From Paenibacillus tyrphae (GTDB lineage: Bacteria; Bacillota; Bacilli; Paenibacillales; NBRC-103111), in the NCBI RefSeq assembly GCF_024158745.1, contig NZ_JAMZAW010000014.1, positions 62,001-126,000 on the forward strand: DNA of 64,000 nucleotides, written 5' to 3'. The notes beneath the pieces were generated by a model. The model did not search any database and had not been told where the DNA came from. It saw only the letters and a program-made list of their open reading frames with translations. The position numbers and the translations under genes were made by a program. This document shows, in pieces, positions 51,766 to 61,306 of the stretch; positions within the stretch are counted from its first letter, which is position 1, and each line of letters opens with the position of its first letter.

Positions 51766-53403
51766 ATGTCGAATTATGGGGAAAGTTACTTCGGAATTGA
51801 GGAGGCGAATGCCATTTCCGGGCTGTGCGGGATTGACGTCACGAAAAAGAAGAAGATCAGTCTTGCTACCCTTCTAACAGGGCTGGTTTCCCTTTCCGTC
51901 GCGCTTACTTTGACGATTCTGCTTCTGGCGTCCTATCATTCCAATAAGCAATCGTTATTCAAAACGAGATTCGCCTTGAACCACTCGGCCGCGACCAAAA
52001 TGAGCCAGTCGATCGATTCCTTATTCAAATCGATGCGGGCCGGATTGAAATATACCGGCACCTATATTTCGTTAAACCATTTATCGAACGAGCAGGAGCT
52101 GCAAAAGCAGCTTGAAATGCTGCGCCTCAGCGGCAATTTTTTCAACTCTATCGCCGTCGTGGATGAAATGGGTCTTGTCCGCAGCATAGCTCCGTCTTCC
52201 GTCGGCACGGTGGGACAGCATATCTCGGCGGAAGCCGCCAAAGAAGCGCTGGCATCAAGAAAGCCCTATATATCCAAGCCTTACACCTCGTCAACCGGGC
52301 GTCGTATCGTCTTTATGAGCGAGCCGCTATTCGACAAAGACGGAGTATATCGCGGTTTTATCGGAGGCAGTCTTTATTTGCAGGAAAATAATATATTGAA
52401 TACAATGTTTGGCAAGCATAACATCGACGGCGACGGATCGTATTTTTATATCGTGAGCTCAAGCGGTCATTTATTGTACCATCCGGACAAATCCCGGATC
52501 GGTGTCGATAACAGCGCAAATCTGGTCGTCCAGAAGGTGCTTCGGGGCGAAAGCGGGTATGACCAGGTGACCAACTCCCAAGGCATCACCTTTCTTGCCG
52601 GTTATTCCCCCGTTCCGGAAAACGGCTGGGGCGTCATCGTACAATCCCCCATCAGCGTCGTATACGAGGAATTGGACAATTATATCCGAACGATCCTCGT
52701 CTATACTCTGGCTCCGTTTGTCGTATTGATGATCACCGCCATATGGCTTGCCCGGCGCTTGGCCCGTCCGTTCGTATCTCTGGCTAATCTGGCAGGTAAA
52801 TTGGGGAGAGGCGAAAAAATCGTTCTTCCGGATATCAAGCATCACTGGAACCGGGAAGCCGACTTATTGACCCAGACGATTACGCTTGCGTTAAGCGATT
52901 TGCAGAAACAGACCGATCAATTGACACATGCCGCCATGACCGATTCTTTAACGGGGCTAACGAACCGAAGAACGTTCGAATCCATCATGTCGCAATGGAC
53001 GGAAAAGCAGCAGCCTTTCGCCCTTATCCTAATGGATATCGACCGGTTCAAGTCGATCAACGATACTTACGGTCATCAGGCGGGCGACGAAGTTTTGAAG
53101 CATCTGGCCCGCATCCTCACTTCGTCCGTGCGTTCCAATGACGTATGCTGCCGTTATGGCGGAGAGGAGTTCGTCGTGCTTCTTCCGTTCACCACCGCGC
53201 CGGATGCCTGGATCACGGCGGAACGGGTTCGCATAGCCTTTGAAACACGGGAGAATCCCCTTGGAATCCCGCTGACGGTTTCATTGGGTATCGCTCATTA
53301 CCCATCCCACGCCGAATCCGCCGCAATGCTGTTTCAACGAGCCGACCATGCTTTGTATCAAGCCAAGGAGGCGGGGAAGAACAGGACGATCATAGCCGAT
53401 TAG
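51766..53403 (+). CDS. Cache-domain diguanylate cyclase
   Basis: A 545-residue membrane sensor. A helix at about residues 31-55, an outer double-Cache domain (about 60-300, with SIAVVDEMGLVRSIAP and PVPENGWGVIVQ), a second helix near 305-328, a HAMP-like linker and a GGDEF domain with DSLTGLTNRRTFE, LILMDIDRFKSINDTYGHQAGD and RYGGEEF. It should make c-di-GMP in answer to a small external ligand. It is a single gene closed by a strong hairpin. Confidence 0.93.
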   Translation: MSNYGESYFGIEEANAISGLCGIDVTKKKKISLATLLTGLVSLSVALTLTILLLASYHSNKQSLFKTRFALNHSAATKMSQSIDSLFKSMRAGLKYTGTYISLNHLSNEQELQKQLEMLRLSGNFFNSIAVVDEMGLVRSIAPSSVGTVGQHISAEAAKEALASRKPYISKPYTSSTGRRIVFMSEPLFDKDGVYRGFIGGSLYLQENNILNTMFGKHNIDGDGSYFYIVSSSGHLLYHPDKSRIGVDNSANLVVQKVLRGESGYDQVTNSQGITFLAGYSPVPENGWGVIVQSPISVVYEELDNYIRTILVYTLAPFVVLMITAIWLARRLARPFVSLANLAGKLGRGEKIVLPDIKHHWNREADLLTQTITLALSDLQKQTDQLTHAAMTDSLTGLTNRRTFESIMSQWTEKQQPFALILMDIDRFKSINDTYGHQAGDEVLKHLARILTSSVRSNDVCCRYGGEEFVVLLPFTTAPDAWITAERVRIAFETRENPLGIPLTVSLGIAHYPSHAESAAMLFQRADHALYQAKEAGKNRTIIAD

Positions 53404-53450
53404 AAAACGGAGCGCTCCCACGATTCGAATCGTGGAGGCGCTCCGTTTTC
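53403..53450. terminator. Strong bidirectional terminator
   Basis: GAAAACGGAGCGC / GCGCTCCGTTTTC outer arms and an inner palindrome CCACGATTCGAATCGTGG; T runs on both sides. It serves the GGDEF gene and the convergent acetyltransferase gene. Confidence 0.88.
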
Positions 53451-53481
53451 TCAAAAGAGTTCATCGGCTGCAGTTCGGGCT

Positions 53482-54024
53482 CTATGCGTTCCATTCGTCG
53501 GCAAGCAGGCTGTATACGGCCAAATCAATGTAGCGGTCATACAGCTTCTGAGCGCCGCGGGCGACGCCTTCTTGCGTAAAGCCGAGCCGCTCGGGAATAG
53601 CGCGGCTTTTGGTATTCCCGGTGCCCGCCATAATCTCGATCCGGTGCAGCTTCAGCTCCCCGAACGCGTAATCGATCATCGCGCGGCAGGCACGGGTCAT
53701 GATCCCCCGGCCCTGATCGGAAGCGGCCAGCCAATAGCCGATGGCCGCCTTGCGGTTCATCCAGTTCAGCGAATGATGGTCGATCACTCCGCACAGCTTT
53801 CCGTCCGCAACAATACCTGCAGTCATTCCTTCGCCCTTTGCCCACTTGTGCCGGGCGGATTCGATGAATCCGCGGCTGTCCTCCTCCGTCTGCGTCATGT
53901 CGATCCAAGGCATCCATTCCCGAAGATATGCGCGGTTGTCGTCCGTCAGCCGGAACAGCTCCCCGGCATCCCCCGGTTCAAGCAGCTTCAATTCCAATTG
54001 CGAATCAATGCGGTATTTAAACAC
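53482..54024 (-). CDS. GNAT acetyltransferase (RimJ/RimL type)
   Basis: A 180-residue N-acetyltransferase close to the ribosomal-protein-serine acetyltransferase group (LKLLEPGDAGELFRLTDDNR, HHSLNWMNRKAAIGYWL, ASDQGRGIMTRACRAM as the acetyl-CoA site). GTG 54024 is preceded by AAAGGAG on the minus strand. It lies 33 bases after the msr gene and is likely co-transcribed. Confidence 0.9.
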   Translation of the reverse strand: MFKYRIDSQLELKLLEPGDAGELFRLTDDNRAYLREWMPWIDMTQTEEDSRGFIESARHKWAKGEGMTAGIVADGKLCGVIDHHSLNWMNRKAAIGYWLAASDQGRGIMTRACRAMIDYAFGELKLHRIEIMAGTGNTKSRAIPERLGFTQEGVARGAQKLYDRYIDLAVYSLLADEWNA

Positions 54025-54057
54025 GGTTCCGGCTCCTTTCCGCGGCGTTCGGCGGGG

Positions 54058-55029
54058 TTATTTTTCCTGCTCGAACAAGGACAGGTACGCTTCGTAGCCT
54101 TCCTTCTCCAAATCGGCCTTCGGAATAAAGCGGAGCGCCGCGGAGTTGATGCAGTAACGCAACCCTCCTTTATCTTTGGGGCCGTCGGGAAAAACATGGC
54201 CCAGGTGGGAGTCGGCTTTGCGGCTGCGGACTTCTGTACGGATCATGCCGTGGGTGTAGTCAGGCTTTTCCTGCACAAGGGGCGGTACGACGGGCTTCGT
54301 GAAGCTCGGCCAGCCGCAGCCGGAGTCGAATTTGTCCAGTGAGCTGAACAGCGGCTCGCCCGAGACGATATCGACGTAGAGCCCCTCTTCCTTATGATCC
54401 CAGAATTCGTTGCGGAACGGAGGCTCGGTGCCGTTCATTTGCGTCACTTCCCACTGCATCGGGGTCAGCTTGTCTTTCAGCTTCGCTTTGTCGGCGGGCG
54501 TATTCCAATGGCGCTTGATGAAATCGTCGCGTCCGGAAGCTTTGCGATACGAGTTGTAGCGCAGTGGATTAGTTTTATAGAAATCCTGATGATAGTCCTC
54601 CGCTGGGTAGAAGACGGAGGCCGGAAGGATCGGCGTTACAATCGGACGGTCGAAGCGGCCGCTGGCGTCAAGCTCCCGCTTGGACGCTTCCGCTTTCTGC
54701 TTCTGCTCTTCCGTATGGTAGAAGATGGCCGTTTGGTAAGACTCCCCCCGGTCGTGGAACTGTCCGCCCGCATCGGTCGGGTCGATCTGCTGCCAGAACA
54801 GCTGAAGCAAATCTTCGTAAGGGAAAACGGCCGGCTCGAACGTAATTTGCACGGCTTCCAAATGTCCGGTCGTTTCGGAGCATACTTCCTGATACGTCGG
54901 GTTTTCCTTATGACCGCCCGTATACCCGGATACGATCTTAACGATGCCGGGCAGCTCGTCGAACGGCTTGACCATGCACCAGAAGCAGCCGCCGGCAAAC
55001 GTGGCCAGCTCGGTCGGTTGTTGACTCAT
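54058..55029 (-). CDS. msrAB: Bifunctional peptide methionine sulfoxide reductase MsrA-MsrB
   Basis: A 323-residue fusion that repairs oxidised methionine. The MsrA domain (1-~165) has FAGGCFWCM with the catalytic Cys and SGYTGG; the MsrB domain (~185-310) has [18 protein letters not shown] and the catalytic Cys in RYCINS. ATG 55029 follows GAGGTG; the GTG at 55038 is part of that site. Both stereoisomers of the sulfoxide should be reduced. Confidence 0.96.
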   Translation of the reverse strand: MSQQPTELATFAGGCFWCMVKPFDELPGIVKIVSGYTGGHKENPTYQEVCSETTGHLEAVQITFEPAVFPYEDLLQLFWQQIDPTDAGGQFHDRGESYQTAIFYHTEEQKQKAEASKRELDASGRFDRPIVTPILPASVFYPAEDYHQDFYKTNPLRYNSYRKASGRDDFIKRHWNTPADKAKLKDKLTPMQWEVTQMNGTEPPFRNEFWDHKEEGLYVDIVSGEPLFSSLDKFDSGCGWPSFTKPVVPPLVQEKPDYTHGMIRTEVRSRKADSHLGHVFPDGPKDKGGLRYCINSAALRFIPKADLEKEGYEAYLSLFEQEK

Positions 55030-55595
55030 CGGATTCACCTCTTCGATAAAGTTCGGGGAGTAATGTTAATGTTCATTCGTATATACCATTATACTGTACA
55101 CGGGCAAGGGGGCCAAATCGCAGGAGAGGCGGGCGGCCGCGGAACGGACTGGGGCTTCGGGACATAACAGGGGAGACGACAGTAGGGGGCTGGGTTCTCG
55201 CGGCACATCAAAAAGGCGGTCCGTTTGGACCGCCCAGATCAACAAGCTCGCTTGAGTCACCAAGCTTTTTATGAGTTTGCATTGGTGAACATGGATCATA
55301 TTTCTGGGTGCACGAGTTCCGGGGCCTCTTTTTTGCAAATAGAGGAAGTACGATGCGTTAAGTGGAGCATTCGAAGCGGCTACGGGGTATAGCGGAACTG
55401 CAATCACTTAACCGTGTCGAAAAATGTTCATATTCCCCAAAATGAGGGCGTTAAAAGCACCACAGGTTCTCTATTTCGGGCGGATGGGCAAATCCGCATC
55501 GAATAGCGCATCTGCAGCTCCGCTAATGCAGTGACCGGCAAGCTCTGAGGCCGATTTTGTCCGGCCTCGGTCCGGTTGGACTGCCCTTATCTGGA
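55030..55595. other. 566-base gap with repeat-like and hairpin sequences
   Basis: No convincing gene. It holds a minus-strand terminator-like hairpin (55212-55234), an inverted repeat GTTAAGTG (55357-55364) / CACTTAAC (55405-55412), and short phrases such as AGCGGAACTGCAATCACTTA that look like a degenerate intergenic repeat. The hairpin could end the long minus-strand operon, about 360 bases behind its last gene. Confidence 0.4.
55212..55234 (-). terminator. Minus-strand terminator-like hairpin
   Basis: GGCGGTCC / GGACCGCC with a 4-base loop; read on the minus strand it is followed by five T. It may be the end of the catabolic operon or of the gap transcript. Confidence 0.6.
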
Positions 55596-56678
55596 TTATT
55601 TCGCCGCTACCGACAACGCAGCCAGCGCGGTAACGACCCGGTCGCCAACCTCCGAGGTGGAGGCGGTGCCGCCCATATCCGGCGTCAGCGCCGCACGCTC
55701 GACCATCACCTGCTCCACGGCCTGCAGTACGGCTTTGCCCCAGCGCTCCTGGCCGAGGAAATCTAGCAGCTGGCTGGCCGACCAGACGGCTGCAAGCGGG
55801 TTCGCGATCCCGCGTCCGGCGATGTCGGGCGCCGACCCGTGGATTGGCTCGAACATTGACGGATACGCGCGTTCAGGGTTCACATTCGCGCCTGCGGCGA
55901 GGCCGAGCCCGCCGGCGATGGCCGCGCCGAGGTCGGTCAGAATATCGCCGAACAGGTTCGACGTGACGACGACCTCGAACCGCTGCGGCTGCTTGATCAT
56001 GAACATCGCCGCGGTGTCAACCAGATACGAGTACGTTTTGACATCGGGGTATTCCCGGCCGACCTCTTCGAACACCTGGTCCCAGAACACCATGGAATAG
56101 TTCAAGGCGTTGCCTTTGCTGACGCTGGTCAGCGATTTGTTTAACCGGCGGGCGGTTTCGTAGGCGTAACGGATAATGCGCTCCGTCCCTTTGCGGGAGA
56201 AAACGCCGGTCTGCAGTACGACTTCCTCAGGTTTGCCCTTGAACAGCCAGTCTCCGGCGCCCGCATATTCGCCCTCGCTGTTCTCGCGGATGACGAGCAT
56301 GTCGATGTCTACTTTGGAGGCGTCTTTGAGCGGGCAGGGGGCTCCGTCCAGCAGCTGAATCGGACGGATGTTGACGTATTGATCGAATTCCTTGCGGATG
56401 CGCAGCAGCAGGCCCCATAGCGAGATATGGTCCGGAACGCCGGGATAGCCGACCGCGCCCAAATAAATGGCGTCGAACGAACGCAGCTTCTCCATGCCGT
56501 CGTCGTCCATCATTTTGCCGTGCTTCGCGTAATATTCGCAGCCCCAAGGAAAGGTGACGAACTCGAAGCGAAAGGAGGCGTCGAGCTCCGCCGCCCGGTT
56601 CAGCACCTTGACGCCTTCGGCGATCACTTCGGGACCGATCCCGTCGCCGGGTATGACCGCAATGCGATACGTTTTCAT
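55596..56678 (-). CDS. Tartrate/D-malate dehydrogenase (isocitrate/isopropylmalate dehydrogenase family)
   Basis: A 360-residue NAD- and metal-dependent beta-decarboxylating dehydrogenase. IAVIPGDGIGPEVIAEG, LLLRIRKEFDQYVNIRPIQLL, VIRENSEGEYAGAGDW, KGNALNYSM and NLFGDILTDLGAAIAGGLGL mark the TtuC/DmlA branch rather than LeuB. It would turn D-malate (or tartrate) into pyruvate (or oxaloglycolate products). It is the last of seven minus-strand genes, 33 bases after the aldehyde dehydrogenase. In the inferred route it completes carnitine carbon use. Confidence 0.9.
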   Translation of the reverse strand: MKTYRIAVIPGDGIGPEVIAEGVKVLNRAAELDASFRFEFVTFPWGCEYYAKHGKMMDDDGMEKLRSFDAIYLGAVGYPGVPDHISLWGLLLRIRKEFDQYVNIRPIQLLDGAPCPLKDASKVDIDMLVIRENSEGEYAGAGDWLFKGKPEEVVLQTGVFSRKGTERIIRYAYETARRLNKSLTSVSKGNALNYSMVFWDQVFEEVGREYPDVKTYSYLVDTAAMFMIKQPQRFEVVVTSNLFGDILTDLGAAIAGGLGLAAGANVNPERAYPSMFEPIHGSAPDIAGRGIANPLAAVWSASQLLDFLGQERWGKAVLQAVEQVMVERAALTPDMGGTASTSEVGDRVVTALAALSVAAK

Positions 56679-56711
56679 GATAATGATCCCATCCCTTCTT
56701 TCCGCCTGCGG

Positions 56712-58148
56712 CTATTCGTCCAGATTGACGACGACGGTTACGGTTTCGAGCATTTCCTCGATAGCGTAGGCCGGGCCTTCCCGTCCGATGCCGCTTTCCT
56801 TGACTCCGCCGTACGGCATTTGGTCCGCACGGAAGCAGCAGGTATCGTTGATGATGACGCCGCCCACTTCGAGCAGGTGCGGAATTTGATAAGACAAGGA
56901 GAGGTTGCTTGTGTAAATGCCTGCTTGCAGCCCGTACTTGGAGTCGTTGACCAGACGGATCGCTTCCTCAATCGTATCGAATGTCGTCACCGTGACGACG
57001 GGAGCGAACACTTCTTCGTCGACGACCTTCATGCCTTTGGAGGCGTTCGTAATGACGGTAGGCTGGAACAGACTGCCTTGGCGCGTTCCCCCGGTTAAGA
57101 CGTTGGCGCCTTCGCGCACCGCCTCGTTGACCCATGCCTCGATGCGCTGAGCTTCCTTCTCGCTGATCATCGGCCCGACGTCCGTAGCGGGATCGAGCGG
57201 GTCGCCGACCTGGAGCTTCTCTACATGGCCAAGAAACGCCTTCATGAACGGCTGCGCCACATCCTTATGGACAAAAATGCGCTGCACGGAGATGCAGATT
57301 TGCCCGGCATGGGCGAATGCCATCTTGGCCAGCCGCTCGGCGGCTTTCGCCACATTGCCGTCCTCGTGGACGATGGTCGCCGAGTTCGAGCCGAGCTCCA
57401 GCGTCGCTTTTCGCAGGCCGATCGTCTGCTTGATATGCTTGCCGACGCCGGGGGAGCCGGTGAACGTGTAGTACGTGATCCGCTGATCGTGCAGCAGCTG
57501 CTCGCCGACCGTGGAGCCGTCACCGACGACACACTGGACGTACCCGGCAGGCACGCCTGCCTTCTCCAGCAGCTCGCACAGCTTAAGCGCAACCGCCGCA
57601 GTATCGGAAGCGGGCTTGATCACGATCGGATTGCCCGCGGCCAGCGCCGGGGCGACCTTGTGCGAAACCAGATTGAGCGGGAAGTTGAACGGCGTAATCG
57701 CGCAGACGACGCCGACCGGCTTCTTGATCGTATAGATAAAGCGGTTGCCGACACCGGGCGTAGCCTGCGTCGGGACAATGTCGCCCTTCAGATGCTTCGC
57801 TTCCTCGGCAGCGAGCAGGAACGTGTTGGCCGAGCGGATGACCTCCACCTTGGCGTCGGTAATCGGCTTGCCGCCTTCCTGCGCGATGATCCGGGCGATG
57901 TCATCCGCTTGCTCCCGCAGCAGGGCGGATACTTTGGAGAGCACGGTATAGCGGTATTCCGGCGTAAACGGCACCTTGCGAAAGGCGCGCACCGCCGATT
58001 CGACGGCCAAAGATACCTCGCGTTCGCCGGCTTTGCAGACCTGCGAAAACAGCTCGCCCGTATATTTGTTATAGATGGGGTGGACGTTTTCCGTTTGCAC
58101 CCATTGTCCTCCGATGAACAGCTTTTGTTTTGCGATTGCCGTTTGCAT
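56712..58148 (-). CDS. NAD(P)-dependent aldehyde dehydrogenase
   Basis: A 478-residue aldehyde dehydrogenase. ITPFNFPLNLVSHKVAPALAAG, FTGSPGVGKHI, LELGSN with the general-base Glu and GQICISVQRI with the catalytic Cys are present, as is MPYGGVKESGIGREGP. Such enzymes oxidise small aldehydes to acids. By context malic semialdehyde is the favoured substrate; betaine aldehyde or another product of the neighbouring oxygenase is the alternative. Confidence 0.93.
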   Translation of the reverse strand: MQTAIAKQKLFIGGQWVQTENVHPIYNKYTGELFSQVCKAGEREVSLAVESAVRAFRKVPFTPEYRYTVLSKVSALLREQADDIARIIAQEGGKPITDAKVEVIRSANTFLLAAEEAKHLKGDIVPTQATPGVGNRFIYTIKKPVGVVCAITPFNFPLNLVSHKVAPALAAGNPIVIKPASDTAAVALKLCELLEKAGVPAGYVQCVVGDGSTVGEQLLHDQRITYYTFTGSPGVGKHIKQTIGLRKATLELGSNSATIVHEDGNVAKAAERLAKMAFAHAGQICISVQRIFVHKDVAQPFMKAFLGHVEKLQVGDPLDPATDVGPMISEKEAQRIEAWVNEAVREGANVLTGGTRQGSLFQPTVITNASKGMKVVDEEVFAPVVTVTTFDTIEEAIRLVNDSKYGLQAGIYTSNLSLSYQIPHLLEVGGVIINDTCCFRADQMPYGGVKESGIGREGPAYAIEEMLETVTVVVNLDE

Positions 58149-58165
58149 AGCGAAACCCCCGTTCG

Positions 58166-58822
58166 TTAGTGTGATTTGGCTTTGTGCAGGTTGCAGCCCG
58201 TTTTTTTCTCAATCCACCGCAGCAGGAAATCGATACTGACGGCGAGCAGCGCCGCGGGGATGGAACCGGCCAGAACTTTGACGTCGTCGGTCGTCGCGAT
58301 GCCGCGGTAGATCATCTCGCCGAGACCGCCCGCGCCGACGAAGGTGGCGATCGTCGCCACCCCGATGGAGATCACGGTTGCGACCCGGAATCCGGCCATC
58401 ATGACCGGCATCGCCAGCGGGAATTTCACTTTGACGAGCAGCTGCAGGTCGGTCATGCCCATTCCTTTGCCGGCCTCGATCAGGTGCGGGTCTACGTTGC
58501 GAAGCCCTTCGTAAGTATTTTGAATAATCGGCAGAAACGAATAGCAGATCAGCGCGATGATGGCGGTCGTGTAGCCCAGACCGAAAAAGATCATGACGAT
58601 AAGCAGCAGCGCGATCGAAGGTATGGTCTGCACCATGTTGATGAACACTTGAATCGTTTGGGCGATTTTGCGGTTGCGCGTCATGAAGACGGCAAGCGGG
58701 ACGCCGATGGCGGCTGCCAGCAGCACGCCGCTCAGGCTCATATACAGATGCTCCAGCGTCAGCTTCAGGAGCTTATCCCAGTCTCTTGCCATCATCTCGA
58801 AGACGCCGACGAACGTTTGCAT
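58166..58822 (-). CDS. Quaternary-ammonium ABC transporter permease (OpuCD-like)
   Basis: A 218-residue inner-membrane permease with about five helices and the EAA-type loop (EAGKGMGMTDLQLLVKVKFPLAMPVMMAG). It belongs to the OpuC/OsmU group that imports glycine betaine, carnitine or choline. It is the second permease of a four-gene set in the order ATPase, permease, binding protein, permease, as in opuCABCD, and lies 15 bases after the binding protein gene. Confidence 0.9.
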   Translation of the reverse strand: MQTFVGVFEMMARDWDKLLKLTLEHLYMSLSGVLLAAAIGVPLAVFMTRNRKIAQTIQVFINMVQTIPSIALLLIVMIFFGLGYTTAIIALICYSFLPIIQNTYEGLRNVDPHLIEAGKGMGMTDLQLLVKVKFPLAMPVMMAGFRVATVISIGVATIATFVGAGGLGEMIYRGIATTDDVKVLAGSIPAALLAVSIDFLLRWIEKKTGCNLHKAKSH

Positions 58823-58837
58823 GAGGCTTCACGCTCC

Positions 58838-59731
58838 TTACGATTTCAGTAATCCTTTTTGCTTCAGGAAGTCCTTCGCAATTTGCTCTGGCTCTACCTT
58901 TTTCACATCGGCCTGATAGTTGAGCTCGGTCATTGTTTTCGTATCGATCTGTCCTGCGAGCTTGTCCATAATTTCCTTGATTTCGGGATGCTTCTTCAGC
59001 GTATCGTTGCGGACGACAGGGGAAGCCTGATACGGCGGGAAAAACTTCTTATCGTCCTCCAGCGTTTTCAGATTGTATTCCTTAAGCCGCGCATCGGTCG
59101 AGTACGCGAGCACGATGTCCACATCTTTGTTGCTGACGGCTTTGTAGACGAGTCCGATCTCCATCGGGGACGTTTTGCCGAATTCGAGGCCGTACGCTTT
59201 CTTGAAGGCCGGGTAACCGTCAAGCGTCCGTTCCAGCCAAGCGTTGTCGGTGCCCAGACGCATTTCTTTGGCGTGGGAAGCGACATCGGATACTTTGTTC
59301 AGCCTCCATTGGTCGGCCAAATCCTGCCTCACGGTAAATACGTACGTGTTCTCAAAGCCGTAGGAGGGGAACCACGTTTGATCGAATTTCTCCTGAATGC
59401 CTTTCTGCACCATGGCGAGGGCGGCGGCGCTGTCCGCAGGCATTTCCTTCACGCCGAGCGTGCCCGTCAGGTCCGTGCCGACGTAGCGGACGGCCGAAAT
59501 CTGGATTTCGTTGCTTTTCATCGCATTGACGATCACCGGCGTGGAGCCGAGCCCCGTCACGATTTCCGCCTGCAGCTTCCGGTCCTCTATCATCAGTTTG
59601 ATCATATTCGCAATGATCATCTGCTCAGAGGTCGATTGCGAGCCGATTTTGATCGTTTCTTTGGAAGAACAGCCTGCAAACAGCCCGGCCGTTAACATCA
59701 GCGTCAGCAAAAGCCCCGTTGTCTTTTTCAT
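58838..59731 (-). CDS. Quaternary-ammonium-binding lipoprotein (OpuCC-like)
   Basis: A 297-residue lipoprotein; the signal peptide ends in a lipobox (LFAGC, Cys about residue 21). IKIGSQSTSEQMIIANMIKLMIEDR and LGSTPVIVNAMKSNEIQI are typical of the glycine betaine/carnitine/choline binding family, and VLAYSTDARLKEYNLKTLEDDK holds the usual hinge. It captures the substrate outside for the flanking permeases. Confidence 0.92.
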   Translation of the reverse strand: MKKTTGLLLTLMLTAGLFAGCSSKETIKIGSQSTSEQMIIANMIKLMIEDRKLQAEIVTGLGSTPVIVNAMKSNEIQISAVRYVGTDLTGTLGVKEMPADSAAALAMVQKGIQEKFDQTWFPSYGFENTYVFTVRQDLADQWRLNKVSDVASHAKEMRLGTDNAWLERTLDGYPAFKKAYGLEFGKTSPMEIGLVYKAVSNKDVDIVLAYSTDARLKEYNLKTLEDDKKFFPPYQASPVVRNDTLKKHPEIKEIMDKLAGQIDTKTMTELNYQADVKKVEPEQIAKDFLKQKGLLKS

Positions 59732-59753
59732 GATGAATCCCCCCGTATGAGTT

Positions 59754-60395
59754 TTAAGGCTTGCGCAACCCTTTGGGCGTACATAGGTATTGGAAACGTT
59801 TGGTAATAAAATCCGCGGCTACGGCGAGAATGGCAGCCGAAACGGCACCTGCAATGAGCATGTCCTGATTCGAGATCGTAAGCCCGGTGAACACCAGATA
59901 CCCGATCCCGCCTCCGCCGATCAGCGAAGCGAGCGTCGCCCAACTGATCGTATAAATCGCGGCCGTCCGGAAGCCCCCCATAATGACGGAGATGGCGAGT
60001 GGAAGCTCGACTTGGAAAAAAATTTGCAGGTCGGTCATGCCCATGCCTCGTGCGGCTTCTTTTGTAGCCGGATTGACTTCCCGGATACCCGTATACGTGT
60101 TCTGGAGCATCGGCAAAATCGAATACAGGAACAGCGCCATAATGGCGGGAAACGTGCCGATGCCGATGAGCGGAATCATGAAGCCGAGCAGCGCAAGGCT
60201 CGGAATGGTCTGAATGACGTTCACGACGCCGATGACGTAATGGCTTGCTTTCTCCTTGCGGGTCAGCAGGATACCGAGCGGTACGGCCACGAGAAAGCCG
60301 GCGCCTACCGCTATCGCGGAAATATACAAGTGCTGCCAGATGACCGCCAAAATATCGGCGTATCGCTCGGCGACAAAGGCGAGAAATTCACTCAT
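59754..60395 (-). CDS. Quaternary-ammonium ABC transporter permease (OpuCB-like)
   Basis: A 213-residue permease similar to the other one in this set, with NTYTGIREVNPATKEAARGMGMTDLQIFFQVELPLA as the ATPase-contact region. About five membrane helices. It follows the ATPase gene by 22 bases and precedes the binding protein gene by 22 bases, the order known from opuC operons. Confidence 0.91.
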   Translation of the reverse strand: MSEFLAFVAERYADILAVIWQHLYISAIAVGAGFLVAVPLGILLTRKEKASHYVIGVVNVIQTIPSLALLGFMIPLIGIGTFPAIMALFLYSILPMLQNTYTGIREVNPATKEAARGMGMTDLQIFFQVELPLAISVIMGGFRTAAIYTISWATLASLIGGGGIGYLVFTGLTISNQDMLIAGAVSAAILAVAADFITKRFQYLCTPKGLRKP

Positions 60396-60417
60396 GCTTG
60401 CCGTCCCCCTTTTTTTG

Positions 60418-61218
60418 TCAGGAAATGCCCGGCTGAAATTGGATGACGTCGTGGCTTGGCTGCGGTGGAAGATTGGTGCTTTGAATCGGTGTTTTTAACC
60501 GCTTCGGGCCGATGAAATCGGTTACAAAATCGCTGGCAGGACGATGCAAAATGTCGGCGGGCTCTCCGAGCTGCACGACCACGCCGCCCTGCATCAGACA
60601 GATGCGGTCCGCAATCTTCAGCGCCTCGTCCATATCGTGGGTGACGAAGACGATCGTCTTGTGGATCGCTTTCTGCAGCCGGACGAATTCGTCCTGCAGC
60701 TGCTCGCGGCTGATCGGATCGAGCGCGCTGAACGGCTCATCCATCAGGATGATCGGCGGATCGGCCGCCAAGGCCCGGATGACGCCGACACGCTGCTGTT
60801 GGCCGCCGCTGAGCTGGGCGGGGTAGCGGTTCTTGTAAACCTTTGGGTCCAGTCCGACCATGTCAAGCAGCTCATCGACCTTTTTCTCGTAAGCGGCGGG
60901 GTCCATCTTTTTCAGCTTCGGGACGAGCGCCACATTTTGTCCGATCGTCATGTGCGGGAATAGGCCGATCTGCTGGATGACGTAGCCGATGCCGCGCCGG
61001 AGCTCGACCGGATCCTGCTTGGAGATGTTTTGGCCGTTAATCTCGATCGTGCCGGAGGACGGCTCGATGAGCCGGTTAATCATCTTCATGGTCGTCGTCT
61101 TGCCGCAGCCGCTTGGACCGATCATCACGAACAATTCGCCGCCGTGTATTTTAAGGTCCAGCTGTTTGATGATCTGGTGGCCGTTGTACGTTTTGGAAAC
61201 GTTTTTAAAAGCGATCAT
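60418..61218 (-). CDS. Quaternary-ammonium ABC transporter ATPase (OpuCA-like)
   Basis: A 266-residue ATPase with Walker [11 protein letters not shown] loop [13 protein letters not shown], signature LSGGQQQR, Walker [14 protein letters not shown] and the switch His in VTHDMDEA. Unlike full OpuCA it has no CBS domains; it ends about 25 residues after the nucleotide-binding part. ATG 61218 follows GGAGGGAG on the minus strand. It lies 88 bases after the Rieske gene, with a hairpin in between. Confidence 0.93.
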   Translation of the reverse strand: MIAFKNVSKTYNGHQIIKQLDLKIHGGELFVMIGPSGCGKTTTMKMINRLIEPSSGTIEINGQNISKQDPVELRRGIGYVIQQIGLFPHMTIGQNVALVPKLKKMDPAAYEKKVDELLDMVGLDPKVYKNRYPAQLSGGQQQRVGVIRALAADPPIILMDEPFSALDPISREQLQDEFVRLQKAIHKTIVFVTHDMDEALKIADRICLMQGGVVVQLGEPADILHRPASDFVTDFIGPKRLKTPIQSTNLPPQPSHDVIQFQPGIS

Positions 61219-61239
61219 TCGATGTCTCTCCCTCCTCAG

Positions 61240-61268
61240 AGTTTTGCGGATCGAAGATTCGCAAAACT
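61240..61268. repeat. Inverted repeat between the Rieske gene and the transporter genes
   Basis: AGTTTTGCG / CGCAAAACT, a perfect 9-bp dyad with an 11-base loop, inside the operon. A second small dyad (TTCG-TTTTG-CGAA, around 61287-61299) stands next to it. It may set relative expression by partial termination or by protecting the mRNA. Confidence 0.55.
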
Positions 61269-61306
61269 GCGTCGTAAGCATAAGCTTCGTTTTGCGAACT
61301 TTCCTC

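Noticed and set aside
55066..55407. 113-residue minus-strand frame
   Set aside because: It runs through a terminator hairpin and an inverted repeat and has no family features.
55596..56678. leuB (3-isopropylmalate dehydrogenase)
   Set aside because: No leucine genes are near, and the motif set and operon context fit the tartrate/D-malate branch better.
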